From Allobosea caraganae (lineage in GTDB: Bacteria; Pseudomonadota; Alphaproteobacteria; Rhizobiales; Beijerinckiaceae): a DNA stretch of 64,000 bases. The position numbers and the translations under genes were made by a program. The notes below the pieces were generated by a model, which worked only from the letters and a program-made list of their open reading frames with translations, was not told the origin of the DNA and did no database searches. This document shows, in pieces, positions 37,239-46,833 of this stretch (position 1 is its first letter; every line of letters starts with the position of its first letter). Location: assembly GCF_003351345.1 (NCBI RefSeq), contig NZ_QQTO01000023.1, forward strand, positions 93,155-157,154. The letters are read 5' to 3'.

Positions 37239-39128
37239 TCAGGCGCGGCGGCGCTCCTGCCATTCGGTCTCGGCCATCGTCGCCGCGACCTGACGCAGTT
37301 CGGCGGCGTCGTCGCGGGTGCGGAAGCTCGCCACGAGTTCGTTGAGGCGCTCGATCTGATCGGCAAGGGCATTGGCCGAAGCCGCGCTCTCCTCGGAGAG
37401 GGCGGCGTTCTGCTGGGTCATCTCGTCCATATGGGCGACGGTCTGGCTCATCTCGTCGATGCCGTTGGCCTGCTCGGCCGAGGCCGAGGAGATGTCTGAG
37501 ACGGTGGCCGAGACCTTCTTCGAGGCCTCGACGATCTTGCCGAGCGCCTCGCCGGCCGAACGGACGAGCCCGACGCCCTGGGCGACCTCCGCTCCGGATT
37601 CGCTGATCAGCGCGGTGATGTCCTTGGCGGCATCGCTCGAACGCTGCGCCAGCGCGCGCACCTCGGAGGCCACAACGGCGAAGCCCTTGCCGGCGTCGCC
37701 GGCGCGGGCTGCTTCCACGGCGGCGTTGAGGGCCAGCAGGTTGGTCTGGAAGGCGATCTCGTCGATCACCGAGGTGATGTCGGAGATCTTGCGCGAGGCG
37801 GTCTCGATCCGCGACATCGCCTCGACGGCGTTGTGGACGATCGCGCCGCCCTTCTGCGCCACCTCCATCGCCTCGTCGGCCAGCGCGACGGCCTGCTTGG
37901 AGGCGGTGGCGGAGGCCTTCACCGACGCCGCGAGTTCTTCGGTCGTAGCTGCGCTCTCCTCGAGCGAGGAGGCCTGCTCCTCGGTGCGCTTCGAGAGGTC
38001 GGCGGCGCCCATGGTGATCTCGCGGGCGGCGTTGGCGACGTCGACCGAGGTCGCCTGGATCGTCGTCACCGTCTCGGAGAGATGGACCACCGCCGCATTG
38101 AAGTCGTCGCAGAGCTTCTGATAGGCGGCTGCGACCTCCTCGTCGATGCGATAGGTCAGGTCGCCCCTGGAGAGCAGGTCGAGCCCGTCGGCCAGCAACC
38201 CCATGACATGGGCCTGCTCGGCGGCGAGCCGCTCCTGCTCCTGCGCGCCGGCGGCGCGCTCGCGCTCGATGGCATGGCGCTGCGCCTCGGAGGCCTCGCG
38301 TCCTTCGGCGGTCTCGGCCTCCAGGCGCCGCACGGCGAGGCCATTCTCCTTGAAGACCTGGACGGCCCGCGCCATCGCGCCGATCTCGTCCTTGCGGCCC
38401 TGCCCGGCGATCTCGACGGCGTAGTCGCCCGAGGCGAGATCGCCCATCCGCGCCTGCAGCGCCTCGAGCGGCCGGGTGATCGAGACGCGCGTCAGCAGCA
38501 GCGCGCCGGCAAAGCCGAACAGGGCGGCGAAGCCGGACAATGCCAGGCTGACGATGTTGAGCTGGTAGGCCTCGGCATCGAGCTGCTGCGAGGTCACCTC
38601 CGTATCGGCCTTGATCGCGTCGTTGAGCTTGACCGCCGTCGTAACGATATCGGCGACGGAGCGGTCGAGCTGGGACATGATCGAGAGGGCGGCGAGGTCC
38701 TCGTCCTTGGCGGCCTGGGACAGGATGTCGTCGACCTGCGACTTCACGCCGGTCAGCCCGCGCGCCAGCGTGTCGAACTCGGCGGCGCGCTGCGGGAAGC
38801 TGATCTTGGCCTCGACCAGCAGGCCCTGGGCGCGGTCATAGGCCTTGCGCACGTCGTCGATCGCCGTGCCGTTCTGCTTCATGTATTCGGGATAGGCGAT
38901 CGACTTGTAGAGGTCGCGCACGATATCGGCCATGGCGCGGGTCGCCTTGCCGGAATCGAGGATCGCCATCGCGCTTTGCGAGACCAGGTCGGAATAGGTC
39001 TTCTCGATGCGCGCATGCTCGCGCCCGGCATAGGCGGCCATGGCAAGGCCCATCAGGCCGACGACGATCAGCGGAATGGCGATCTTGGTCCGGAGCCGCA
39101 GATCCTGAAAGCGCAGCGATACCCGCAT
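37239..39128 (-). CDS. Methyl-accepting chemotaxis protein
   Basis: Predicted 629 residues. A membrane helix (about 14-32), a helical periplasmic sensor (to about 200), a second helix (about 205-225), a HAMP domain ([22 protein letters not shown]), a linker, and the signalling domain with the conserved hairpin [20 protein letters not shown]. It sends ligand signals to CheA/CheW. There is no C-terminal pentapeptide tether (it ends QERRRA). No che genes are in the window. The ligand is unknown. Confidence 0.95.
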   Translation of the reverse strand: MRVSLRFQDLRLRTKIAIPLIVVGLMGLAMAAYAGREHARIEKTYSDLVSQSAMAILDSGKATRAMADIVRDLYKSIAYPEYMKQNGTAIDDVRKAYDRAQGLLVEAKISFPQRAAEFDTLARGLTGVKSQVDDILSQAAKDEDLAALSIMSQLDRSVADIVTTAVKLNDAIKADTEVTSQQLDAEAYQLNIVSLALSGFAALFGFAGALLLTRVSITRPLEALQARMGDLASGDYAVEIAGQGRKDEIGAMARAVQVFKENGLAVRRLEAETAEGREASEAQRHAIERERAAGAQEQERLAAEQAHVMGLLADGLDLLSRGDLTYRIDEEVAAAYQKLCDDFNAAVVHLSETVTTIQATSVDVANAAREITMGAADLSKRTEEQASSLEESAATTEELAASVKASATASKQAVALADEAMEVAQKGGAIVHNAVEAMSRIETASRKISDITSVIDEIAFQTNLLALNAAVEAARAGDAGKGFAVVASEVRALAQRSSDAAKDITALISESGAEVAQGVGLVRSAGEALGKIVEASKKVSATVSDISSASAEQANGIDEMSQTVAHMDEMTQQNAALSEESAASANALADQIERLNELVASFRTRDDAAELRQVAATMAETEWQERRRA

Positions 39129-39343
39129 GTCGATATGTCCTGGCGAGGGATCGCGCGAAGCGCGAGTGTGCTCAGGATTTGCGGAAATGCTGAATTTTCA
39201 GTTACGGCATAACCATGCGTTAGCCAAGAAAATCGGAAATATCACGCTCAATCGCCGCTTTTTCCTGCGCCGGCTTCGCTACGGCAGCAAAACGCAGGGT
39301 TTCCGCCTTGCTTCGGTTCGGCACTCCGTGCCGCCGCAAAACG

Positions 39344-39375
39344 AAAAACGGGCGGAAGCACGAAGCTCCCGCCCG
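39344..39375 (-). terminator. Terminator after the DUF1127 gene
   Basis: On the minus strand CGGGCGGGAGC, loop TTCGT, GCTTCCGCCCG (one G-T pair) and then TTTTT. It lies 25 bases after the DUF1127 stop. The rest of 39129-39399 holds only AT-richer leader DNA of the chemoreceptor gene. Confidence 0.88.
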
Positions 39376-39399
39376 CGAGGAACGTGCAACCCCAAGGGG

Positions 39400-39765
39400 T
39401 CAGGCGTTGCACGCAACCGTTGTCTCACGGGCGGCCACGACCGGCCTGGAACGCTTCACCATAGCCTGTCGAAGACCTTCCTCTCGCCGGGCCGAGGCAG
39501 CGCCGTTCTGGGCGCTGGAGCGCGCGGCCAGGATGGCGGAGGGGTCGTTGAGCCAGGAGGTGGAGAGCGCGCCGGCGATGTCGGAATGGACGAGGCCGAT
39601 ATCCTTGAGGCCGCGCTCGTCGAGTTCGGCGAGGCGCAGGATCTCGCGGCGATGCATGATCGCACGCGTCAGGTTTTTCACGCCGACGAAGCCACGGGCG
39701 GCGACACGCGTCGCGCCGATGGCAACGAACGAGAGCGGCTTCTGGGCGAAAGTCAGAGTCAGCAT
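39400..39765 (-). CDS. DUF1127 domain protein
   Basis: Predicted 121 residues from ATG 39765, which has a perfect AAGGAGG. The DUF1127 core is REILRLAELDERGLKDIGLVHSDI at about 48-70, Arg-rich and helical. Longer than the common 45-90 residue forms, with a C-terminal Arg/Ala tail. Small DUF1127 proteins in Agrobacterium and Rhodobacter bind RNA and affect phosphate or stress regulation; transfer of that role here is inference. Confidence 0.85.
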   Translation of the reverse strand: MLTLTFAQKPLSFVAIGATRVAARGFVGVKNLTRAIMHRREILRLAELDERGLKDIGLVHSDIAGALSTSWLNDPSAILAARSSAQNGAASARREEGLRQAMVKRSRPVVAARETTVACNA

Positions 39766-39939
39766 GACGACCTCCTTCAGGGGTCTGGTGGCGAAAGGGC
39801 TATCGTCCGGTCCGGCGGGAACGCGCCAATGACACGAACCGGCGACTGTCCTGACCATAGCTTTGCGCTGGCCATCAGCCAAACGAATGCTTATGATGCT
39901 TCACAACACGGATATTGATGATCCATTCGGAGGTGTCCC

Positions 39940-40821
39940 ATGGCGCATGTGCTCGATGCCGACCAGCTCAAGACCTTCGTCGCAATCGCCGATACCGGCT
40001 CCTTCACCCGCGCCGCGGAGATCGTCTTCAAGACGCAATCGGCGGTGTCGATGCAGATGAAGCGGCTGGAGGAGCGGGTCGGACGGCCCCTCTTCGGCCG
40101 CGACGGGCGCCACGCCAAGCTGACCGAGGATGGCGAGCGCCTGCTCGACTACGCAAGGCGCATCGTCAGGCTGAACCTCGAATGCGTCGCGAGCTTCACC
40201 GATGCCGACCTGAAGGGCCGCATCCGCCTCGGCGTGCCCGACGACTATGCCGACCGCTACCTGCCCGAGATCCTGGCGCGCTTCTCGCACTCGAACCCGC
40301 GCGCGGAGGTCACGGTGGTCTGCGAGCCGACGCCGATGCTGGCCGAGCGCATCGCCACCGGCGATATCGACCTTGCGATCATCACCCATGTCGAGAACCG
40401 CGGCCAGGGCGAGATCATCCGCATCGAGCCGCTGCTCTGGGTGACCTCGGCACGTCATGGCGTGCATGAGGAGGACCCGCTGCCGCTGGCGCTGGGCCGG
40501 CCGACCTGCAACTGGCGCCAAGCCGCGGTCGAGGCGCTGGAGAAGAAGGGCCGGCGCTTCCGCGTGCTCTATGCGAGCTGGAACTCGACGGCGGTCGGTG
40601 CGGCCGTGGTCGCGGGGCTGGCGGTCTCCGTGCTGCCGGAAAGCGCTGTGAGGCCGGGCATGCGCATCCTCGGCCCGGCGGAAGGCTACGCGACGCTGCC
40701 ATCCTGCAAGATCGGCCTGCTGCGCACGCGCTTCGACCCCTCGGTGCTCTCGAACGCGCTCGCCGAGCACATCATCCAGAGCCTGGACAATCTGGCGAGC
40801 TTCAAGACCGCGGCGGAGTGA
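39940..40821 (+). CDS. LysR family transcriptional regulator
   Basis: Predicted 293 residues. The winged helix-turn-helix is at the N-terminus (LKTFVAIADTGSFTRAAEIVFKTQSAVSMQMKRLE split by position: residues 8-45). The effector domain has two lobes: GRIRLGVPDDYADRYLPEIL and AVEALEKKGRRFRVLY. It is divergent from the DUF1127 gene 174 bases away. The inducer and targets are unknown. Confidence 0.93.
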   Translation: MAHVLDADQLKTFVAIADTGSFTRAAEIVFKTQSAVSMQMKRLEERVGRPLFGRDGRHAKLTEDGERLLDYARRIVRLNLECVASFTDADLKGRIRLGVPDDYADRYLPEILARFSHSNPRAEVTVVCEPTPMLAERIATGDIDLAIITHVENRGQGEIIRIEPLLWVTSARHGVHEEDPLPLALGRPTCNWRQAAVEALEKKGRRFRVLYASWNSTAVGAAVVAGLAVSVLPESAVRPGMRILGPAEGYATLPSCKIGLLRTRFDPSVLSNALAEHIIQSLDNLASFKTAAE

Positions 40822-40827
40822 GGCGGA

Positions 40828-41013
40828 TCAGGGCGACGCGGGCGCGATCGCCGTGCTCAGCGTCGTGAAGAAGCCGGCCAGGCTCTGCCCGATCTGAGTC
40901 GAAGCCGCGACGACCGCAAACGAGATGACCCCTGCGATCAAGCCATACTCGACTGCGGTCGCGCCGCTTTCGCTCGCACCGAAATCCTGAATAAGGGCCC
41001 TGATCCGAGTCAT
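40828..41013 (-). CDS. Flp family type IVb pilin, solitary
   Basis: Predicted 61 residues. The processing and assembly motif GATAVEYGLIAGVISFAVV is typical of Flp/Fap pilins, in which TadV cleaves at Gly and the following helix polymerises. It is convergent with the LysR gene, seven bases away. No tad/cpa secretion genes are in view, so it is probably an additional pilin copy relying on a locus elsewhere. Confidence 0.92.
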   Translation of the reverse strand: MTRIRALIQDFGASESGATAVEYGLIAGVISFAVVAASTQIGQSLAGFFTTLSTAIAPASP

Positions 41014-41137
41014 GCGTCCTTACCTAGCGTAAGAATCCGGCCAAACCGTTAATGCGGCGGCAGAAAAGCTTTGCAAGTTCCTGTTGTTGAGGATTTGCAG
41101 CGGCTTCAGCCCGCTCTGGCCATACGAAACCTCTCCG

Positions 41138-41245
41138 CGTCATCCCGGACAAGCCGCGTTTGCGGCGCAGCTCCGGGATCCATCGTAAGGCTCCGACGCT
41201 CTACGATAGATCCCGGAGCTCCGCTTCGCTTCGTCCAGGATGACG
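41138..41245. repeat. Family B palindromic repeat, copy 3
   Basis: CGTCATCCCGGACAAGCCGC to CCAGGATGACG, with GGGATCCATCG and the slightly diverged CGATAGATCCC inside. It lies between the pilin gene promoter region and the gshA 3' end. Confidence 0.88.
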
Positions 41246-41275
41246 GCGTTTAATATTGGCAGATCGCAGTGTGTT

Positions 41276-42655
41276 TTAGACCGCGAACTCGGTGAAGACC
41301 GGCTCGATGCGGCCGTTCCAGTTCGTCCGGAAGCGGTCGGCGAGGTCGAGCGCCAGCGGCTGGCCGCGCTCGGCGATCTCCATGACGGGGTCGAGATAGA
41401 GCGTCTCGTCGCGACCGGCGGCATCGCGCCGGGTCCGGCGGGCGAGCCCGGCCCGCGACAGCGCCAGCACCTCGCGCGCGACCTCGGCCAGCGGCCGGCC
41501 GGCGATGCTGGCCTGCAGGCCGAGCTTCGGCACGCAGTCGCGCAGGCCCTGGCGCTCCGAGGCGTTCCAGCCCTTGACCAGGTCCCAGGCGGCATCGAGC
41601 GCCGTCTGGTCATAGAGCAGCCCGACCCAGAAGGCCGGCAGCGCGTTGAGCATGCCCTCCGGCCCCGCATCGGCGCCGCGCATCTCGAGGAAGCGCTTGA
41701 GCCTGACCTCGGGGAACATGGTCGAGAGGTGGTTGGCCCAGTCCGACATCGTGGCCTCCTCGCCCGGCAGCTGCTTCAGCTTGCCGGCGAGCAGGTCGCG
41801 GAAGGAGGCGCCGGCGACGTCGTGATAGATCGGGCCGCGCTTGACGAAATACATGGGAACGTCAAGGGCCCAGTCGGCATAGGCCTCGTAGGACATGCCC
41901 TCGTCGAAGGCGAAGGCGAGCATGCCGGAGCGGGCCTTGTCGGTGTCGCGCCAGATCTCCGAGCGCATCGACTGGAAGCCGTTGAGCTGGCCCTCGGTGA
42001 AGGGCGAGGCGGCGAAGAGCGCGGTCGCGACCGGCTGCAGGGCGAGCGAGACCCGGAGCTTCCTGACCATGTCGGCTTCGCTGCCGAAATCGAGGTTCAC
42101 CTGCACGGTGCAGGTGCGGAACATCATGTCGAGGCCGCGCGTGCCGACCTTCGGCATGTAGTTGGCCATGATCTTGTAGCGGCCCTTCGGCATCACGGGC
42201 GTCTGCGCCCGCGTCCAGAGCGGCGAATGGCCGAGCGAGACGAAGCCGATGCCGTGCTGCCCGGCGATTGCGTTCACGTCGGCGAGGTGCTGGCCAAGTT
42301 CGGCCGCGGTCTCGTGCAGGTTTTCGACGGGGGCGCCGGAGAGTTCGAACTGCCCGCCGGGTTCGAGCGAGATCGCGCCGCCGCCATCGGGGCCGCCGAG
42401 GCCGATGATGTGGCCGTCATCCATGATCGGCTCCCAGCCGAGCCTGGCCTGCATGCCTTCGAGGATATGGCGGATGCCACCCGCGCCGGCCCTGCCCTCG
42501 TAGGGCACCGGGGCGCGGTCGCTGAGGTAGAACGGGAACTTCTCGTGCTCGGTGCCGAGACGGAAGGCGGAGCGCGGCTTCTCGCCCTCAGCGATCCAGC
42601 CGATCAGTTCGGCCTTGGAGGCGATCGGGGTGGAATCGGACACGTCACGAGCCAT
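41276..42655 (-). CDS. gshA: Glutamate-cysteine ligase (alphaproteobacterial/plant type)
   Basis: Predicted 459 residues from ATG 42655 with GGAG upstream. It makes gamma-glutamylcysteine, the first step to glutathione. FRLGTEHEKFPFYL carries the Glu metal ligands; SLEPGGQFELSGAP and MFRTCTVQVNLDFGSE are family signatures. The frame is open for 27 codons upstream without conserved sequence. A YbdK-type ligase gene lies upstream on the same strand, 205 bases away, behind its own terminator. Confidence 0.96.
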   Translation of the reverse strand: MARDVSDSTPIASKAELIGWIAEGEKPRSAFRLGTEHEKFPFYLSDRAPVPYEGRAGAGGIRHILEGMQARLGWEPIMDDGHIIGLGGPDGGGAISLEPGGQFELSGAPVENLHETAAELGQHLADVNAIAGQHGIGFVSLGHSPLWTRAQTPVMPKGRYKIMANYMPKVGTRGLDMMFRTCTVQVNLDFGSEADMVRKLRVSLALQPVATALFAASPFTEGQLNGFQSMRSEIWRDTDKARSGMLAFAFDEGMSYEAYADWALDVPMYFVKRGPIYHDVAGASFRDLLAGKLKQLPGEEATMSDWANHLSTMFPEVRLKRFLEMRGADAGPEGMLNALPAFWVGLLYDQTALDAAWDLVKGWNASERQGLRDCVPKLGLQASIAGRPLAEVAREVLALSRAGLARRTRRDAAGRDETLYLDPVMEIAERGQPLALDLADRFRTNWNGRIEPVFTEFAV

Positions 42656-42820
42656 AGGCGCTCCGGCAGAACGATAGGGCAGCCGTTTCCCCGCCGCCAC
42701 CGAATGGCGCGGCCGGGACAGGCTCGGGAACGCCACTCATAGGCGACCGCCCGGCGGAGGACAACGATCTCCGCTACGCGTTCCGAGAAGGGTAGAACTT
42801 GCACAAACGCACGAGCGCCG

Positions 42821-42849
42821 GAGAAAGACTGCAAGCCGTGCTTGCAGTC
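42821..42849 (-). terminator. Rho-independent terminator after the YbdK-type gene
   Basis: On the minus strand GACTGCAAG (42849-42841), loop CACGG, CTTGCAGTC (42835-42827), then TTTCTC. The stem is a perfect nine pairs and starts 12 bases after the stop. Confidence 0.85.
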
Positions 42850-42860
42850 ATGCCACTGCG

Positions 42861-44030
42861 TCACGCCGCTCCAAGCAGGCGCGGCTCGCGCTCGCGCGAC
42901 CAGGTGACGCCGTCGGCGCGGGTTTCCGTGGCCAGCCAGTCGACCACCGCGGCAAGGCCCGCGGCCTGGCCGCCGCGCCCCCGCGCCTCCTCGAACACTC
43001 CGAGCTGCATGTCGGCGCTGGTGCCCATCGCGACGATCTCGCGGCACGCCGCGAGATCGTCCGAGCAGCCGAGCGTGGCGGCATCGCCGGAGAGCTGGTC
43101 GATCAGCTCGTCCAGCAGATCGGGAACGGTCCGCATGCTGCGGCTCTCGGGCGAGATCAGCCCGCCATGGATGCCATAGCGCTGAGCGCGCCACATGTTC
43201 TCGGACGCAATGGCGCGCGCCGCCGCCGGGAGCTCGGCGTTGACGTGCGGGTTGCACAGCAAATGGTGCACCAGGCAGCGATAGAGCGCCGCGATGGCGA
43301 GCGTGTCGCTGAGCCGCGTGCAGCTGTCGGCGACGCGCAGTTCCAGCGTCGGGTGCTTGTCGGAGGGGCGCACCGCCCACCAGATATAGCTCGCGTCCTT
43401 GATCGCGCCGGCGCTGACCAGCGTCTCGACATAGGCGCGGTAGCCGGCCGGGCTGTCGAACAGCTCCGGCAGGCCGGTGCGGGGCAGCTCGGCATAGGCG
43501 GAAAGCCTGTACCCCATCAGGCCGGTGCGCTGGCCCTGCCAGAAGGGCGATGAGGTCGAAAGCGCCAGGATCAGCGGCAGATAGGGCATGATGCGGCCCA
43601 TCAGGCGGATCCGCTCGTCCTCGTCGGGAACCTCGACATGGATGTGCATGCCGCAGAGCTGGTTGCGCCGGCCGAGCATCTGGAGGTCGCGCATCAGCTG
43701 GTCGTAGCGGGCGATGTCGGTGGCGCGCTGGCGCGACCAGACGGCGCTCGGATGCGTGCCGCAGGCGAGCAGCAGCATGCCGTGCTCGAGGCCGAGGCTG
43801 GCGAGGCCGGTGCGGAGCGCGGCGAGCGAGCGACGCGCCTCCCCCATCGTCTCGCAGACCGGCGTCGCGACCTCGATCTGCGATTGCAGCATCTCGCGCT
43901 GGACCTCCTCGGGAAACGCCTCCTGGACCGCCGCGATGAATTTCGGGGAGACCTTGCGCACGCTGCCGCGGCTCGCGGCGTCGGACAGGAAGTACTCTTC
44001 TTCGATGCCGAAGCGGCAGGCATGGCTCAT
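42861..44030 (-). CDS. YbdK-type carboxylate-amine ligase (GCS2 family)
   Basis: Predicted 389 residues from ATG 44030. CRFGIEEEYFL with the acidic metal ligands opens a GCS2 domain; GMHIHVEVPDEDERI, RLSAYAELPRTG and HPTLELRVADSCTRLSDT follow. E. coli YbdK has only weak glutamate-cysteine ligase activity, so the true substrate is open. It is a paralogous fold to gshA next door, but only distantly similar in sequence. Confidence 0.93.
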   Translation of the reverse strand: MSHACRFGIEEEYFLSDAASRGSVRKVSPKFIAAVQEAFPEEVQREMLQSQIEVATPVCETMGEARRSLAALRTGLASLGLEHGMLLLACGTHPSAVWSRQRATDIARYDQLMRDLQMLGRRNQLCGMHIHVEVPDEDERIRLMGRIMPYLPLILALSTSSPFWQGQRTGLMGYRLSAYAELPRTGLPELFDSPAGYRAYVETLVSAGAIKDASYIWWAVRPSDKHPTLELRVADSCTRLSDTLAIAALYRCLVHHLLCNPHVNAELPAAARAIASENMWRAQRYGIHGGLISPESRSMRTVPDLLDELIDQLSGDAATLGCSDDLAACREIVAMGTSADMQLGVFEEARGRGGQAAGLAAVVDWLATETRADGVTWSREREPRLLGAA

Positions 44031-44182
44031 GGCGTCCTCACAGGCGGTCGATTCGGGCTGTGCCGGGGAGGCGCGCAGACGCACGGGAGCCGGCCAGCGC
44101 CAGGCCAGCCGAAAGTCGGGTATGTGGCGTCCCCCTGCTCAGCGCCTCAACGCGGCACGGGGCAGCGCGTTCCCGCTGCTGC

Positions 44183-44935
44183 TCAGCTTTTCGGCAGCGG
44201 CCAATCGCCCAGCGTCGCCTGAACCAGCGCCAGCGCCGCGACGGCGGCCGTGTCCGCCCGCAGGATGCGCGGGCCGAGCGAGATGCGCAGCGTGTTCGGC
44301 CGGGCCAGCACGCGCTTGCGCTCCGCCTCGTCGAAGCCGCCCTCGGGGCCGATCAGCAGCGCGAGCGGGCCGGGCTTGGCCGCGGCAAGCGCGGCGACGG
44401 GGCTGCTCTGCTCCATGTCCTCGTCGCAGAAGACCAGTAGCCGCTCCGGCTCCAGCGCCGAGAGCGCGACCTCCAGCGAAAGCTCGGGCCTGATCTCCGG
44501 CAGGGAGAGGATGCCGCATTGCTCGGCCGCCTCGACGGCATTGGCCTGGAGCCGGTCGAGGTTGAGCCGCGAGACCTGGGTGTGGCGGGTCAGGACCGGC
44601 TGGAGCACGCCGGCCCCCATCTCGACCGCCTTCTGCGCCATGTAGTCGAGCCTGGCGTGCTTCAGCGGCGCGAACAGGTAGTGCAGGTCGGGCCGCGGCG
44701 TCTGCTCCCGGGCCAGCCGCACCAGCTTCAGGCTCGCCTGCTTGCGGCCGCTGGGGACGAGCGCCGCGACCCATTCGCCGTCGCGGCCATTGAAGACCAG
44801 GACGGCATCGCCATCCTTCAGCCTGAGCACGTTGAGCAGATAATTGGCCTGCTCGCGTTCGAGCGGGACAGCGACGTCCTGGATCAGGGCTGCATCGAGA
44901 TGGAGCCGATATCTCGGCAGATCAGGCGTTGGCAT
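44183..44935 (-). CDS. rsmE: 16S rRNA (uracil1498-N3)-methyltransferase
   Basis: Predicted 250 residues from ATG 44935. PUA-like N-terminus (RYRLHLDAALIQDVAVPLE) and a SPOUT methyltransferase with knot motifs LLIGPEGGFDEAE and ISLGPRILRADTAAVAAL. It methylates U1498 of 16S rRNA with SAM. The frame runs much further upstream, and ATG 44992 is an alternative, but the length and N-terminus fit 44935. The divergent secreted-protein gene starts 217 bases away; that gap shows no gene. Confidence 0.95.
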   Translation of the reverse strand: MPTPDLPRYRLHLDAALIQDVAVPLEREQANYLLNVLRLKDGDAVLVFNGRDGEWVAALVPSGRKQASLKLVRLAREQTPRPDLHYLFAPLKHARLDYMAQKAVEMGAGVLQPVLTRHTQVSRLNLDRLQANAVEAAEQCGILSLPEIRPELSLEVALSALEPERLLVFCDEDMEQSSPVAALAAAKPGPLALLIGPEGGFDEAERKRVLARPNTLRISLGPRILRADTAAVAALALVQATLGDWPLPKS

Positions 44936-45152
44936 GAGCTTATCCGCGTCTTCCGGCCGTTCCGGTTTGCTGACATCACTGTGCAATGGCATGGCTTCGG
45001 CGTAAAAGTCGCCACATTCTTGGCGTAGCGGGCGCAGTTCCACGGCAAAGACTTGGACTATGGCCGCCGGGCGCTTGGCGTGACCGCGCCTGTGCTGATA
45101 TGTGAAGACGCGGGCGCAGCGGAGCCCACGCGATGAAGGGGAGCAGGACAAG

Positions 45153-45635
45153 ATGCGGCGATACGCGGCCACTGGCATGATCGCGACGCTCGGACTGGCA
45201 GCGGCGGCGTTCTTCGACGCCAGCCCGGCCAATGCCCAAGCCTCGGGCTGCGAGCAGATCCAGAAGCTTCTGCAGGAGCGGCAATCCATCGTCGCCAGCC
45301 TGAACGCCTCCCAGAAGGCGAAGCAGAAGCTGACGCCGCAGGCGGCTTGCGGCACGCTCGGGCGCCTCGTCAACAATGGCGCCGCCGCGCTGAAGTTCGC
45401 GACCGCCAACCAGGACTGGTGCCAGATTCCGGCTGCTTTCATCGACGGCATGAAGGTCGACAACGAAAAGGCCAACGGCATTCGCGCCAAGGCCTGCGGC
45501 GCGGTCAAGCAGCAGGCGGAGATGATCCGCCGGGCGCAGCAGCAGGCCCAGCGCCAGCAGCAGGGCTCCAATCCGTTCGGCGGCTCCGATTCCGTGACCG
45601 GCGGCGCGATGCGGGTGCCGCAGGGCGCGCTCTGA
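45153..45635 (+). CDS. Small secreted protein of unknown function
   Basis: Predicted 160 residues from ATG 45153 with GGGGAG upstream. Signal peptide to about residue 29 (ASPANAQ|AS). The mature part is helical, with four Cys (SGCEQIQ, AACGTLG, DWCQIP, KACGAV) that could form two disulfides, and a Gln-rich stretch (QQQAQRQQQG) near the end. I do not recognise the family. ubiA starts eight bases downstream, so the two may be co-transcribed. Confidence 0.8.
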   Translation: MRRYAATGMIATLGLAAAAFFDASPANAQASGCEQIQKLLQERQSIVASLNASQKAKQKLTPQAACGTLGRLVNNGAAALKFATANQDWCQIPAAFIDGMKVDNEKANGIRAKACGAVKQQAEMIRRAQQQAQRQQQGSNPFGGSDSVTGGAMRVPQGAL

Positions 45636-45642
45636 CCTCGCC

Positions 45643-46596
45643 ATGGCCTCCTCAGCGCCGGACCAGGTCGATGCGCCGCTTCCGGATGCGCTGAAGGGCC
45701 ATTGGGTCGATACCCGCGCCCCGCGCGCGCTGCGGCCCTATCTCAAGCTCGCGCGAATCGAACGGCCGATCGGCTGGTGGCTCCTGCTGCTGCCGTGCTG
45801 GTGGGCGGCGGGGCTCGCGGCCATCGCCGCCAGCAAGCCATTTCCCGATCCGTGGCACTGCCTGCTCTTCCTGATCGGCGCCATCGTGATGCGCGCGGCG
45901 GGCTCGACCTTCAACGACATCATCGACCGCAAGCTCGACGCCCAGGTCGCGCGCACGCGCGGGCGGCCCCTGCCCTCGGGCCAGGTCACCACCAAGGCGG
46001 CCATCGTCTTCATGGTCGGGCTCTCGCTGGCAGGGCTGCTGGTGCTGCTCCAGTTCAACCGCTTCACGGTGCTGCTCGGCATCGGCTCGCTGGCGATCGT
46101 CGCGATCTACCCGTTCATGAAGCGCATCACCAACATGCCGCAATTCGTGCTCGGGCTCGCCTTCTCCTGGGGCGGGCTGGTCGGCTGGAGCGCGGCTTTC
46201 GGGCGGCTCGATGCGCCCGCCTACCTGATCTACGCGGCCGCGATCGTCTGGACGATCGGCTACGACACGATCTACGCGATGCAGGACATCGAGGACGACG
46301 TCGTCGCCGGCATCAAGTCGAGCGCGCGCTATTTCGGCGACTGGACGCGCGAGGCCGTGGCGCTGTGCTTCGCACTCGCGGTGACGCTCGCCGGGCTCGC
46401 GACCTGGAGCGCTGGGGGCGGAGTCGTGGCGTGGATCGGGCTTGGGGCTTTCGCCACCCATCTCGGCTGGCAAGTCGCGCAGATCAAGGGCGCGAGCTCG
46501 CAACTCGCCTTGCGGCTGTTCCGCTCCAACGACAAGGCCGCCCTGCTGCTGGCAGCCGGCTTCGCGCTGGATGCGCTGGTGCGCGCCGCTTTCTGA
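45643..46596 (+). CDS. ubiA: 4-hydroxybenzoate polyprenyltransferase
   Basis: Predicted 317 residues with eight or nine membrane helices. The prenyl-diphosphate/Mg site is STFNDIIDRKLDAQVARTRGR near 90-110 and the second Asp motif is GYDTIYAMQDIEDDVVAGIKS near 207-225. It attaches the isoprenoid tail to 4-hydroxybenzoate in ubiquinone synthesis, feeding electrons to the oxidase encoded upstream in this window. Confidence 0.96.
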   Translation: MASSAPDQVDAPLPDALKGHWVDTRAPRALRPYLKLARIERPIGWWLLLLPCWWAAGLAAIAASKPFPDPWHCLLFLIGAIVMRAAGSTFNDIIDRKLDAQVARTRGRPLPSGQVTTKAAIVFMVGLSLAGLLVLLQFNRFTVLLGIGSLAIVAIYPFMKRITNMPQFVLGLAFSWGGLVGWSAAFGRLDAPAYLIYAAAIVWTIGYDTIYAMQDIEDDVVAGIKSSARYFGDWTREAVALCFALAVTLAGLATWSAGGGVVAWIGLGAFATHLGWQVAQIKGASSQLALRLFRSNDKAALLLAAGFALDALVRAAF

Positions 46597-46613
46597 CGGC
46601 CATCAGAAGCCAC

Positions 46614-46719
46614 AGCCCTCATCCCGAGGAGCGATCGCAGATCGCGTCTCGAAGGATGATCCAGAGCGCGCTGGAGCATCCTTCGAGACGCCGCTGCGCG
46701 GCTCCTCAGGATGAGGGCT
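46614..46719. repeat. Family C palindromic repeat, copy 2
   Basis: AGCCCTCATCCCGAGGAGC to GCTCCTCAGGATGAGGGCT, with CGTCTCGAAGGATG and CATCCTTCGAGACG inside. It directly precedes a family D element, making a composite repeat region after ubiA. Confidence 0.9.
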
Positions 46720-46728
46720 GAGATACTC

Positions 46729-46833
46729 TAGACCGCCGTACGTCCTATCGGACGTAGAGTGGCGATCTAGGCTTTTGTTATTGCATCGGATCTTTCCGAA
46801 AACCGGATTCCACTTTTCGGTCCGATGCTCTAG
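46729..46833. repeat. Family D palindromic repeat, copy 2
   Basis: CTAGACCGCC to GATGCTCTAG, with ACGTCCTATCGGACGT, GGCGATCTAGGC, GCATCGGATC and CCGAAAACCGGATTCCACTTT inside. Its last CTAG is the stop codon of the minus-strand DUF6101-like gene. Confidence 0.9.

Noticed and set aside
40828..41013. A Tad pilus locus at the Flp pilin gene
   Set aside because: No tad, cpa or prepilin peptidase genes occur within the window; only the pilin is present.
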